64,000 bases of DNA from Clytia hemisphaerica (Eukaryota > Cnidaria > Hydrozoa > Leptothecata > Clytiidae): the NCBI GenBank assembly GCA_902728285.1, contig CACVBU010000292.1, positions 3,476,770-3,540,769 on the forward strand, in the 5' to 3' direction. How positions within the stretch are numbered: position 1 is the first letter of the stretch; every line of letters starts with the position of its first letter. The translations under genes were made by a program, and so were the position numbers. A model generated the notes under the pieces. The model did no database searches, was not told the origin of the DNA, and saw nothing but the letters and a program-made list of their open reading frames with translations. Positions 49,601 to 59,678 of the stretch are shown here, in pieces.

Positions 49601-51416
49601 TTTTCCAGCGTGCGCGATTGATTGACATGTCAAAGTTACCGAGTGTTGATGACAGATCTCACAATTTTCTGCAGAAGAACGGACTTTTTTATACCTGCGT
49701 TTGTACGCTTGTGCAAATGAGCGTGGTCGCATTTACATGCTTCTCGTTGCTTTTCGTTTACTGTGTGAAAGTAGCATATTCACATTATTTGTTATCTATG
49801 ATTCGCGATATGTTAATTAAAAGACTTTGGAGGTTTTGTGAAATAGTAGCCAAATGGCCGTCCCATATTTTGTCAGATAGTCCCAAGTTAGAGCAGTAGA
49901 CAGTACAGGAACTTGCCAAATGTTCCTAACTGTCAGTGGACTTTATACCGTCAACTACTCTAACTTGGAACTATCTGACAAAACATGGGATGGCAATTCG
50001 GCCACCATTTTACCGAACCTCTAAAGTCATTTGATTTGAGTTAATGAAGGGTGTATTAAAAAATACATGATTTCTCTTTCGCACCAAGTAGGCTTTTAAA
50101 TCAAAATATGAAAAAAAAATTTGTAGTGGAACACACGCGAATGTCTGGAAAGAAGAAGACCAAATTAGTGGCAAAACGATAGAGCGTTTGACGTCACTCG
50201 TGCGACAAGTTACACACTTGTTATTTGTTAATCCCATCGGGCATTAGGCAGCGGGCGTTCTCTAATTTTCCAATCGACGTCCAGTCATTTTGAATGAAAA
50301 CAAAAAAGTTAAAAAGGACGCGCTATCAGTGAAGGTTATGGTGACATGTTATAAAGTATATAGTTATAGAAAGTATGATTGATAAACTTGGTGGAGTTAT
50401 CAAAACAGATTTGTTGTCAAAGAGATTTAACAGTAAGTGAAAATACAGGTCAGATATCAACAGTCCCATGTTTCGGCCAATCGTCCCAAGTTAGAGCAGT
50501 TGACAATGACAGTAAAGTTTGATTCCAATCGAAAAATCATATTCTGGCTTTCATGTTACAAGAAACTCTTTTAGAGCTTTAATTCTGCTAGAAGCTCTTC
50601 TAGAGCTTTTAGAGCTAAACTGACCAGGGAAGTTAATATTATAGACTTTAACTTACTTTAATATTTGGTCTGAAGAAGACAAATTTTCCCTGTAAAGCTG
50701 ACTCTATATGGCTTTTCCCCACAGGAAGGTTTTTAAACTCACGTTGGTTCTTTTTGGCCTTTCTTCTTGTAAGAACTAAGGTAAAATCCTTCCAGTCCAG
50801 TAGAAAGCTTTCCTTTGAATTTGATGTGAACAACATAAACCAATTTACTATCCAATGTATCTCCGTCTTGCAATCTAATCATTAACATTTCATTCTTCTT
50901 GTTATCAGCAAGGTAATCTTTGTAAGTAACCTCTTTCCCGAGCGTGTCAGCCTTTGATATAATGTCCCCTACAGTCCCTTTTGGTATCTCATAAAGGTTT
51001 ACCTTCTCAATCTTCAAATCTTTTGAATGGAGAAGAATATCAGATACAGAGTCATTATCAGCTCTGACTAAAATGTTCACAAACCCTGTGAAACTGAAGT
51101 CTTTTTTATTTGTAATATTTGGGTGCAAATATACTTGATAGCGCAGAGGCTTGACATTTCCAGGTAAACGTATATCTTTGTATGGGAATTCATTACTCCT
51201 AGCTCCTCTGCCCAACTCTCCAACATCATTACGATTGAAAACTGCCCCAATAATAACACCTAAAGTTATGAGAAGGAAAACACCAGTGCCTGCAAAAATT
51301 ACTTTCCAGTGTCTTACACAAAACCTTTCTTCATCATCGTAACCTTTGCTCTTTTGAGTGTTACTTCCATTCATCAGCCCCTCATCTTCATCTATGAATG
51401 GGGTTTTATCACCCAT
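31670..51416 (-). CDS. M1 zinc aminopeptidase, type II membrane protein, complete
   Basis: Exons in transcript order: 51416-50743, 42455-42308, 41556-41431, 38167-38047, 37880-37851, 37221-37097, 36247-35999, 35772-35707, 35534-35469, 35260-35094, 34888-34809, 34611-34478, 34348-34293, 34175-34016, 33807-33734, 33468-33358, 33191-33024, 32883-32743, then 32566-32485 or 32337-32256, then 31840-31670. All join in phase to about 982 codons (family 950-1030). A short cytosolic tail precedes one membrane anchor (residues about 39-60). Then come the substrate motif GAMEN (367-371), the zinc site HELAH (403-407) with its Glu in LNEG (426) at the HExxH-x18-E spacing, the catalytic Tyr in ISYDK (489), and a helical C-terminal domain. 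It resembles aminopeptidase N/A: removal of N-terminal residues from extracellular peptides. Intron 1 is 8.3 kb; most others are 150-700 bp, with a few of 0.6-3.3 kb. Intron 3 contains another gene on the opposite strand. Confidence 0.93.
32256..32337 (-). CDS. Aminopeptidase alternative exon 19B
   Basis: 82 nt encoding [17 protein letters not shown] and ten more residues, with acceptor TTTTCTCACAAACAG and donor GTAACA. It completes the same Arg codon (CG+G). If spliced after 19A it reads GTA TGG CGA GGG ATC CTT TGA, a stop; if both are skipped, exon 18 meets exon 20 as CGG TGA. Exactly one of the two can therefore be used. Confidence 0.85.
32485..32566 (-). CDS. Aminopeptidase alternative exon 19A
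   Basis: 82 nt encoding [17 protein letters not shown] and ten more residues, with acceptor TTTTTTCACAAAAG and donor GTAGAC. It enters in phase 2 (one base completes the Arg codon CG+T) and leaves in phase 0. Its twin 147 bp downstream has the same length, phases and 17 of 27 identical residues. Confidence 0.85.
39191..39310 (+). repeat. 30-bp minisatellite, four units
   Basis: Four head-to-tail copies of a 30-bp unit beginning AAGATTAATTTTGTTG and ending TTCGGAAAAG. The first three look identical; the fourth has two C substitutions. It lies in aminopeptidase intron 3. The unit is a multiple of three, so open frames appear on both strands, but nothing suggests translation. Confidence 0.9.
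39944..40390 (+). CDS. Secreted peptide precursor with two CNxxCQ modules
   Basis: A single-exon frame of 148 codons. I chose the ATG ATG at 39944 because a signal peptide starts there ([18 protein letters not shown]). An acidic segment then ends in KR, followed by module 1 ([18 protein letters not shown]), another acidic spacer containing KR, then RR and module 2 ([18 protein letters not shown]), ending GKRRH. Both modules share A-[LM]-x-C-N-[ED]-[KR]-C-Q and a basic, amphipathic continuation. The only cysteines of the mature part are the two CxxxC pairs, so each could close one small disulphide ring. Acidic spacers and dibasic sites are typical of neuropeptide, toxin-like or antimicrobial precursors. 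I know no matching family. It lies inside aminopeptidase intron 3 on the opposite strand; ATTAAA follows at 40530. Whether it is expressed is unknown. Confidence 0.75.
   Translation: MMKQVILLALALVLATEARRIVMDDLNELYDEINDDGQAKRALECNEKCQERRLLRLRMLKKWRGNSRFREIDSSSTNDDEANDDGDVYAFKRSLSDANNKEELFGYLVSDEGESQEEMRRAMACNDRCQQMRKLREKLRRMEGKRRH
40530..40535 (+). other. Possible poly(A) signal ATTAAA
   Basis: The common variant hexamer, about 140 bp after the stop of the secreted precursor gene. Confidence 0.4.
42883..43146 (+). pseudogene. CR1-type LINE relic (RT C-terminal region)
   Basis: Broken frames read [10 protein letters not shown], then after an in-frame stop [20 protein letters not shown] and VQRKGARWI, matching the VKYLGV ... 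YASxVWxPH ... LExVQRRAARF pattern that follows the RT domain in CR1/Jockey LINEs. Confidence 0.6.
44440..44660 (+). repeat. Dispersed repeat family R, copy 3
   Basis: Matches the reverse complement of 29930-30110 over about 200 bp, including CACCAAATATTTTAA and GAATGAGATGC segments. Confidence 0.7.
46868..47535. mobile_element. MITE-like element with about 90-105-bp inverted termini
   Basis: The left arm TTTCTACTATATGTGTAGAT... (46868-46975) is mirrored at 47447-47535. The arms match over about 50 bp, diverge slightly, then match again at TTACGGTAAAT and TACCATTACAGTATGAA. There is no coding capacity. Confidence 0.75.
47308..47325 (+). repeat. Interstitial TTAGGG triplet
   Basis: Three perfect TTAGGG units inside the 46868-47535 element, with single TTAGGG copies nearby. 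They match the animal telomere unit but are too few to mark a telomere. Confidence 0.7.
49081..49162 (+). repeat. tRNA-Arg-like SINE head
   Basis: Acceptor halves GCGGCGA and TCGGTGC pair at six of seven positions and the D-stem GCTC/GAGT pairs. The A-box is TGGCTCAACGG, and the B-box GGTTCGAATCC (49142-49152) is perfect. The loop TTCCGAA would give anticodon CCG (Arg), but the anticodon stem and T-stem are poor. More likely a tRNA-derived retroposon than a working tRNA. Confidence 0.55.
49321..50510. mobile_element. DNA element with about 130-bp inverted termini
   Basis: The left arm 49321-49456 and right arm 50376-50510 are reverse complements at roughly 80-85% by eye, sharing TGTATTTTCACTTACTGTT and AAGTTTATCAATCA. 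There is no transposase frame. A second hairpin is nested inside (49831-50022). Confidence 0.7.
49831..50022. repeat. Nested hairpin with about 80-bp arms
   Basis: TTTTGTCAGATAGTCCCAAG and flanks (49831-49910) are mirrored at 49941-50022 with a 30-bp centre. The CCAAGTTAGAGCAGT core also occurs in the outer termini, so inner and outer elements belong to related families. Confidence 0.75.
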
Positions 51417-53885
51417 TATGTCGTTGTAGAAGTGGAGGTATAAACCTTCTCACTTTCTGAACTTCTCGTTTTGGCTCTTCCTTTTGGCCAGCTGCAAGAG
51501 TCAGGAAATGTTTTTTCGAAAATATTTCCAATGTTGTGATAAATGTACAGACCTAATAATTGCGGGTTTTTATTTTTATTTTCAAAGATATAAAGAAGTA
51601 CCGTGTCCCGCAAACAAGTAGGTCTGCAAAATAGACAATATCATGTTTTGAGCAGCGAAGCGTAAAGAAGTAACAGGTCTTCGTATTCAATTTTCTTCTT
51701 TCTTTCGACACTTCTCCTCTATTCTTAAATTTCACAAGTTTGTTTGTGTGAAGGGAGCTTCACCAAAAGAAATGTTTATTTTTCCCCTACTGAGAGAAAT
51801 TTTCCTCACTACTCTAATTTTTTTTGTTTAACCCTCTAATAAATTAGTAATAACTGGGATATAAGAGCGGAAGAATTCTTCTAAGCAAAACGGAGCAAAA
51901 TCACTTTTCTTTTCCTATTTAATACTTTTTATTTCGATCGACCTGCCCGATTCACTTATTTTCCCCAAGTCCATTATGTGATGCTGAAGTACTCATTAAC
52001 TGTCAAACTTCTCATGTATATGAATGGAGCCGGGATCAGCTTGTGGGTATACTATGTTACGCACGAATAAAAAGATTCATAGGCTATTGGCATCATTAAT
52101 TAACGGTTTTGTAGAGGTTTGCGATTCACGTTTCACACACTAAAAGATCCATCAACGACTTAGGCCCGTGTACAATTAGGCCGTGGTATAAGGGGTGTAT
52201 ACCCTACACAAAGTTCATCATCAAAGTCGTAATGACCATGATGTCTATTCGTTTAAAAACACGTTGACAATCAAGAAAGAGAATGCGGTTCAACAAGGAA
52301 GTGCTTCCAAAATGCTTTCGACCAAAGAGAGAAGGAAGTCATAATTTATGGGAGCGCGCATTTAACTTGATAATGGAAGTTGTTAATTACAATCATTCAA
52401 ACTTGTCTAATTACAATCGATTTATCTAGCGACACGACACGATATTGAATTTTTTTCGACTAAAGCGAGAAAATCAATTGCGTATCGCGCTGAATGTAAA
52501 AATATGTTTTACCATTACTCCTCGATGTGTTTATACGTTTATACGAGTTCCAATCCCATGAACCTTTGCGTCAATCTCTTTTGCACGTTTGACAAAAGAA
52601 GATATATAACAACTTGGATGTATCTTTAATTGAGCCACATTGAATGGTTGATTGCAACTCGTACAAATGTCAAAAAATGTGAAAAGTAATAATTATATTG
52701 TACATTTACCATTTACCGAATTCCGGCTAATCCAAACGTTAGGCGTCCCCGCTCAAATGCCAAAATTTGCCCGAACTTCAGAGCAAAGCGTGTGTTATAG
52801 GGGGGCTTATAGGGGTCTAATAGCATGAAATCTAAGCGAGTACTACACCAAAAAACCCGGGATATTTCATTCAGTTTCTTAGTGAGTTCCACGATTTTGG
52901 AAAAATAGAAGCTTTTCAAGTACTTTGAACGTCAAGAACGTTGCAAAGTGGAATGCGTAGTAAAAAACGCCTGTGACTTTACCATAGAGTAGAGAGAAAA
53001 TTTATCAATAAATAAATAAAATTCTTGTTGTTTCTTGCCTGTGACCCATCCAAAATATTCAAGTCTTAATAATGGAAAGGCAATCACTGAAGAGTTTTAT
53101 GAAGAGAATTGCTCTTCATCATGATGTGTGAATAATGGTGACGACGAGAGTCATTGATTATGCGTTTTATGTAAAAGACAAAAGTCCATTTCGAATGCTC
53201 TGATCTGCCTGCCTATGAAATACATCGCTTAACATCTAGTTCAGTAAATTCATTCAAATGCATCAACTTGGTGCGGGTTCCAAAGTCTCTGACCAAGAGA
53301 CATGCATGAACGTATCGCGAAGAAAAGCAGTGACAAGAACCGACCATTGAAAGTTATTTTCTTTGATAAAAAACATAAGGACACAGGACAAAGATTAATG
53401 CACCGAGCTACAAAATCAGTGTGACGGAAGATTTCACAAGGACGGAACGAACGAAGATCAGAGAAAAGTATGAAGTCGTAAGAAAACGAAATGAAGAGAT
53501 GAGCGAAGAAAACAACGATTTCATCTGGCGAGTGAAGGAAGTCCCAGGACAGTCCTTCGACTCGTAATGATACAGCGACCGGAAGAAGAACGACATTATC
53601 AGCTCGCCTTAGCAAGTTTGTGAATCTAGTTGATCTCGTATCAACTTTATAGATAGGATTGTGATTAAAAGTTGACATTGATTAGATTAGCCTCGAGCTA
53701 ATTACAATTTGTGCTATACTTTACATCAACTTTAAAGAAAAGAAACATAAACATAAACATTGCAATCACCATCGTATTCTTTCATTTAACTGATACACAC
53801 CCAGATGAAAGTATATAAAGGTTTTCGTCAACCGTAGCGAATAGGTGAAAGCTTCTATTCATTCAAAAGAAAGATTTAGCTGTTG
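51417..53885. other. Upstream region of the aminopeptidase gene
   Basis: The minus-strand 5' UTR and promoter should lie just above 51416, but no TATA box or initiator can be assigned. The remainder shows no supported gene; short frames such as 53250-53678 (minus) lack any family signature. Confidence 0.35.
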
Positions 53886-53887
53886 TC

Positions 53888-54240
53888 TATATAGTCGAAC
53901 GTGCGCAACGCACTGGGCTCAACTTCAGTGGCTTCAAATCATTCATAGGCCCAATTGTAGACCCCCAGATATTCACCCAATGAACAAGTGTGCCAAATTT
54001 CAACCGAATCCGATCATTTTGGAGGCCTGTAGACTGCTCCAAAGCTTTAGCCTCGTTTTAGCAAAAAACTCGTTCCCAGGCCCCAAAAATCAAAATTTTT
54101 GAAAAATGCAAAAAGCACCCCCTAATATTCACCCAAGAAACAAGTGTGTAAAATTTCAGCTAAATCGAACAATTTTTGAAGTCTTCAGGCTGCCCCAAAG
54201 TTTTGGGACATACACACACACAGACACACATTCTCAGATT
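53888..54240 (+). repeat. Composite repeat: family R end plus family H units
   Basis: 53888-53940 repeats the outer end of family R (CGCACTGGGCTCAACTTCAG). It is followed by two family H units (GATATTCACCCAATGAACAA and AATATTCACCCAAGAAACAA) and an ACACACACACAGACACAC tract near 54215. Confidence 0.65.
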
Positions 54241-54573
54241 CTATCTAACTCAACTGAAGTTGAGAACTTTTATCGTCGATTCTCGCCTCAATGTATTGGT
54301 GGCTTATTTAGTATGTGTTTCCCAAAAATATCTTCTCCAATATCTTCTCCCGATTTTGTTCCAAATTTAAGCTTTATACTAATTATTTTTCCGGTTCCAA
54401 ATTCAAAAAACACAGATTTTAGAATGTTCCATAATAATATCGACCATTAACTGCCTTAAATTCTGAATTTAGAGCCTTGGAAAGTCTTATGCTCAAATTT
54501 TGACAATGAAATCTCAATTAACTCACATTTTCAATGACCGTCAAAGTCGTACCTACTTTTTTATACTTTGGCC

Positions 54574-55292
54574 TTAAGGGCTCTGATCATAGTCGGAAAA
54601 TTGATTTTAGTATTTGAAGATATAAGTTATGTTTTAGGTTCTTTAACACTTTTAACAAAGAATTGCCTTTATAAATTGCTTTTTAAACAAATCCCTTCAG
54701 AGTAATTAAGAATTTAATTGCAGAAATGACGTTATGAACTTTAAAAAGACGTTAATAATATGTTGCATCACCTTCTTTTATAAAAAGCGCTAAGTTTTAA
54801 TGGGTAATTAACCTTTTTGTTTCAAAGTTTTTTTACATTGTCCGCAAAGAATTGAACAATTTAAAATTTTGCGGAAATTTTTTCTAATAATATGTGTCAA
54901 AAGTTGTGACTGTTTATTTAAGCAAAATCCAGATGAAAAATTAATGAAAAACCACTATTTTGAAGATTTCGAGACAAAGAAGCATTTACAAAAATTTTCC
55001 ACAAAAATGTTTATTGTTTGGTAAAAGATACACCATCTACTGCGAAAAATTTTTCAAAATGTTTTTTCTTCGCCGAAACTAAGCTCTTCAAAGTTGAAAT
55101 ACTTTTCCTCGCAAAAGTCTTCATTTTCTTCTTCATCAATTTTTTTCATTGCAATTTTGGAATTTTCAGATTCAGGAATAGTTTTTCTAACAGAAAATGT
55201 ATAACATGTCATAGTTTTGTTGGTTACATCAGTCAGAAAACACATTTTAAACACGGCAATTATGAAAAATTCACTATGGTCAGAGCCCTTAA
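54574..55292. mobile_element. TTAA-flanked element with inverted termini (piggyBac-like MITE?)
   Basis: TTAA at 54574-54577 is followed by GGGCTCTGATCATAGT; the other end reads ACTATGGTCAGAGCCC then TTAA at 55289-55292. The roughly 711-bp interior is AT-rich without a transposase. A TTAA duplication is the hallmark of piggyBac-type insertion. Confidence 0.6.
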
Positions 55293-55793
55293 TTGATAAT
55301 TGTTGGAAAAGTGGAAAAGCACCGGGTTTAGAAGTCTCGCTTATGAATTCTGAAAAATGAAGAATATTAATTCGCCATATCTTTCCTAACTTATTTTGGT
55401 AGTCAAATCATGATTTGACTCCATTCCTCTCGCAAAATTTGGAAATCAAACATTTTCCAGAAAAGTGTTCAAAGCTTTCTGTTGAATCTATTTTGTTATA
55501 TGGCTCCGACCCTCCAGACCCTAAAGATCTCCCGAACAAAACGCCTAACGGTACCTACACAAGAACACTGTGGTCAGCCTTAAATGTCTCTTGGTAGACC
55601 GCCCAAGTACCTAATAGCCGAGAAGGGGTTGGAATAAAAATGTCCTGGGTAGAAAATTTTTTAAAAAGAGGCTAATACAGCAGAATTAGAGCAAAAGAGG
55701 GAGCTTTCAGAAATATTTTTTCAAAAATTAATAAGCAAGGGGGCGTTGGAATAAGAATGTCCTGGATGGAAAATTTTCGAAAAATTAACAAGC

Positions 55794-55809
55794 GGGGGGG
55801 GGGGGGGGG
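55794..55809 (+). repeat. Run of 16 G
   Basis: An uninterrupted G16 tract, next to two diverged direct repeats (GGTTGGAATAAAAATGTCCT near 55627 and GTTGGAATAAGAATGTCCTG near 55744). Confidence 0.85.
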
Positions 55810-56819
55810 CTTGTTGGTTACCCGAGAGTATTGCTGAAATTTACGGTAAATCACACCGCATTTCAAATGTGGTCTGTTATCTTCGTTTAGCTTTAGCTGG
55901 GTCATGTTTAAAGACATGATGAACCTGCCGGAAAACTATTGCTCTGGATCCTCAAAGAAGAAAGACGAGTTGGATGCCAAATCATAGAAGATGATATTCA
56001 GTGGCAAAGTTACAACAGTGAACAGTGCCTATTTCTGATCGTGACGTGGAGTGAGGACTTTGTATGTTTTAACTAACGGATACATCAAGTACAAGTAAGT
56101 ACGCGAACTAACATTTTCACATACCAATTATTGACTTATCATATAACAGTTATCGGCTATACTTGTCTTTTTTTATCTGAAAAAGCTAATTAAAATTCAG
56201 AAAGACAAATGTTAAGCTTAAAGTCAGAAAGATACAAATCAAAAAGGAAATCATTTCACCAACTCAACGACAAAAGTAGCGGCAAACCAACAAATCAACA
56301 CAGAAGACGCAAAACTAAAAATTAAGAAACCAAAAAAAAACCAAAACCAACATTTAGACAATCCCACAATTGACAACTGACAAAAATCAAATTTAGCATA
56401 AAGAAAACCGGTAACTGAATAAAAGAACAGATAAATGTTTGAACTGCAATGGTTCATAAGGTAAAATCACAAAATATATTTCGAGCATTCACGTCCATCA
56501 TCAGTTAAAAAGTAAGCTACAAGCAAAATGTTCAGTTATTTCTAAAAAATTGAAAAAAATCATAAAATCACATGGGAGTATAAAACAAGTATTAAAAGAG
56601 AAAAGGAAACAATGTAATCATCAAAAATAGATACATATACCCAAGGCTATCATTAATAGCGACAATAGAATAAAAGAAAGTTCAGAAATAAATGGAGTGC
56701 AGATAGATGAAGACCAAACTGGCATCAGGTGTGGCCATGAATAAGCATGCCCTGCTACCCAAGTCACCCGTCATTTAACCAAAAGAGAAGAAAGTGTTGA
56801 TCAAGTACAATCTAGAATC

Positions 56820-58176
56820 CATAACCAGCCGATAATTTTAAAATTGCACGAACAAATTAATGGTGTTAGTATGTGTAGTTCAATGGGACAAGTGCTCGCT
56901 AACATAATAATGACTGAATTAGAACAGAAAGTCATCACTAAACTCATTAATGATGGCACAATTAAATTTTATGGCCGATATGTTTATGACATCAAATCCT
57001 CTGATTTAACTAAAATTCATGAACTTATGAATGCCTTTGATAAAAACATACCGTTTGTAGATAACTTCGATCAAGAAATACCTCATTTTTTCGAGATTGC
57101 TCCAGATGGGTTATCAATCTTTCGAAAAGACACAAACACAGGACAATATTCCAATTTCAATAGCTATGAAGATTGGAAATTCAGAACCGCTTGGATTCGA
57201 AGTTTGGTTAACAGAGCTAAACGTATTTGCTCAGATTGTAAACTCAAACAAGAACTGTCCAAAATTCGCAAATTCGCTTCTTGGAATTCATTCCCATGCA
57301 AAATTAGCAACTCAATCATTAAGACAACGCTTGACAAAGTTAACTGCCCACGATTAGAAACGAAAGAAACCAATGAAAATGAGACAGTTATTTGGTTAAA
57401 ATTACCATACAGGGTGTCCCTAATTAAAGTATCGAGTCGAAACACAACTATGAGTAGAAAGTTTTATGTGCGTGTTCACAAAATTGTATTTTAAGCTCTC
57501 CCTCTTTTTTCTTTGTCATTACGATTAATTTATACGTTGTAACTACCTTTTGTAATAAGCCTGTGTGATGGAGAACGTTCTTATATTTTAGCGATAACAC
57601 ACACAAACTTTTCTACTCAATCGCATGTTCAAACTCGATACTTTAATTAGGGACACCCTGTACTTTGGTGATAAAAGTAAACAGATGACACAGTCCCTCG
57701 AAAATAAATTGAAAAGATGCATTCGCCCTGACAAAAGATTACGCTTTAAAACGTCGACCAAAGTTAATTTCTTTACAAACAACAAAGACAAAACCCCTGA
57801 TGATTACAAAGCTAATGTGGTATATCGCTTTTGTTGTCCTGGTTGCTCCGCTGCGTATATTGGAAAAACTGAAAGGAATTTACAGGAACGCTGTGTTGAA
57901 CATGCAACAAGAAAGGATAGTGCCATTTTCGATCACTTAAGTGAATGCAACCAATTAAATTATCTAAGAACAATGTTACTATTTGATATTGACAACGTTA
58001 CTCGTGGGGATAAAAGATTGTATTACATCAATTTGGTCAAAGACAATACAAAAAATATCGACTCCGCAAACAATTGGAGTATTTTGCTCATCAAAGAGGC
58101 TTTAAATATTAAAAGACATACACCAATTTTGAATAGTGGCCTGAAAGCCTCGAGAGAGTTATATTTGTTTTCATAG
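56820..58176 (+). mobile_element. Penelope-like element, 5'-truncated, defective, split by a MITE
   Basis: The first frame (about 56820-57407) is the end of a Penelope-type reverse transcriptase: GVSMCSSMGQVLANIIM (family pattern SMGSxLxPxLANI) and FYGRYVYDI, where the catalytic YVDD box has Tyr in place of the first Asp. After the inserted MITE the same frame resumes at 57661 and continues to a GIY-YIG endonuclease: VVYRFCCPGC, AAYIGKTERNLQERCVEH, SECN. It ends at TAG 58174-58176. Upstream RT motifs are missing. It cannot be autonomous: a catalytic residue is lost and the frame is interrupted. Confidence 0.85.
57410..57660. mobile_element. 251-bp MITE inserted at TA, Tc1/mariner-like ends
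   Basis: Perfect 28-bp terminal inverted repeats starting CAGGGTGTCCCTAATTAAAG, extending imperfectly to about 70 bp, flanked by TA duplications at 57408-57409 and 57661-57662. It sits inside the Penelope-like frame; removing it with one TA rejoins that frame exactly. Non-coding. Confidence 0.9.
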
Positions 58177-59678
58177 CCCTCTTTTCTTTGTTTAGTTTCT
58201 CTCGAGATTAGTTTCTTTTCATCATTAGTCACTTGGGATCATTTATACTTAGCCAATTTTACATTTTAATTGCCTTTTTATTGATAACATTTTTACGATT
58301 TTTTACCATGACTTTTATAAATAGTAGCTTTTATTCTTTGTACTTACTTTTGGCCAGAATGATGTATTAGATAGAATACGAAATATAGCATATTTTACTT
58401 GAGATCACTTCGTCTGTTACTTCAAGATTTTTGATGTCAGAATGAATTTTTTCGGACTTTCTTTGGTTTTGAAGTACAATCTAGAAGAGAAGTAATTTTC
58501 CATTGCTTCGAAAAGGTTTGGTAGTGGTCAAGTAAAATGTGCTGCTAACCACATTTGACTGTTTCCATAATTCGAACGCTGTTTGAATTTAGACTATGTT
58601 ATCGTCCGTCAAGATTAGTGCGCGGGAATTATGCGTGGAAGTGATGAGTTATACATTGAGCCCCCTTCGATTTTTTTACCCGTCCACGCGGACAAAATTC
58701 CTGACCGAAATTTTACTTTCCACGCGCCTTCTTTTCCTTTCTTTTATACGAACTCGTCTTTTAGACTATATCAGTGAACTGATATCAGATAGAATAATAT
58801 CTCACTTTGGCTACTTCGTCATCTATTCAGATTCCCTTTGTTAAAAGTGATTATTGGTCGTAAAAACAGTTTCTCAAAATCTGATGCGTGGATAGAAATC
58901 TCTTTATAAGGGTATGTTTGCACGGTATTTTTTCTCAGTTACGAAATTTTTAGTTTTGGAAAACGATTGATATTTACAAATCTATTTTAGCTTACAATCT
59001 GGAATTTTAGGAAGCTGAAATTTAGTGATTCCATCGATTTTAGCTCCTAAAATTAAAAAATCAATTTTAGTCTGTACGGAAAGAATGACTAATTTAGGTG
59101 AAAATTTGACACCCAAATTTCTTTTCTTAGAAGTGCGTTTTCAAATAGCTTTCAACACTGGTGAATCTATAAAATGAGCTGATTTCAAATATGTAATTCT
59201 TATTTGCATTGAGGGGACCGAAGTGCCTGAAATTTCCAGTTGAAAATAATCAAATATATGCATCCAAGGCATCATAAGAATATATGTTTGTAGAATTTCA
59301 CAGAATCCTTCTCGAGGTATCCAAACGAATCAAATGGAGTTTCTTTCCTGAAGACGTTTTCATGGGTCCTAGCCAAAAGCACCTCGTTCAAATACTCATA
59401 ACAGGGTGTCCCATTTCATGGCAGGGTGTCTCTTTATTATGGTAGGTGGTCCTTTATTCGTTTCATTGCTGATAAAAAGCATTTTTGAACAGATGGTGCA
59501 TTTTATTCTTTCGCTTGACAATAACGTTTGTCGGATAGCAATGATAATAATTCCTTAATGCTAATCCTATATGTTTCCAGTGGAGATTCATTGAAAGTAG
59601 GAATTCAGGAGTAAGCTGTTTTCTACGAAGGAGAAAAGAGACGAAAATGGTGTGCTCTATTGGACAACAGAATGAACA
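58177..59678. other. Gene-free stretch
   Basis: Begins with the probable 3' UTR of the Penelope-like element. Near 59405-59455 there are CAGGGTGTCCC / CAGGGTGTCTC scraps resembling the MITE end. No gene is seen. Confidence 0.4.

Larger units (their letters stand above)
42456..50742 (-). other. Aminopeptidase intron 1 (8.3 kb)
   Basis: Donor GTGAGT next to 50743 and acceptor TTTATAG next to 42455; phases agree (2 to 1). It is by far the longest intron of the gene and is filled with repeats, itemised separately; I see no host gene inside it. 45000-46860 and 47540-49080 show nothing recognisable. Confidence 0.8.

Noticed and set aside
39944-51416. Functional coupling of the aminopeptidase and its nested peptide gene
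   Set aside because: Attractive, but only position supports it; kept as conjecture rather than a claim.
53250-53678. 142-codon minus-strand open frame
   Set aside because: No family signature, promoter or poly(A) signal; composition is like chance frames nearby.
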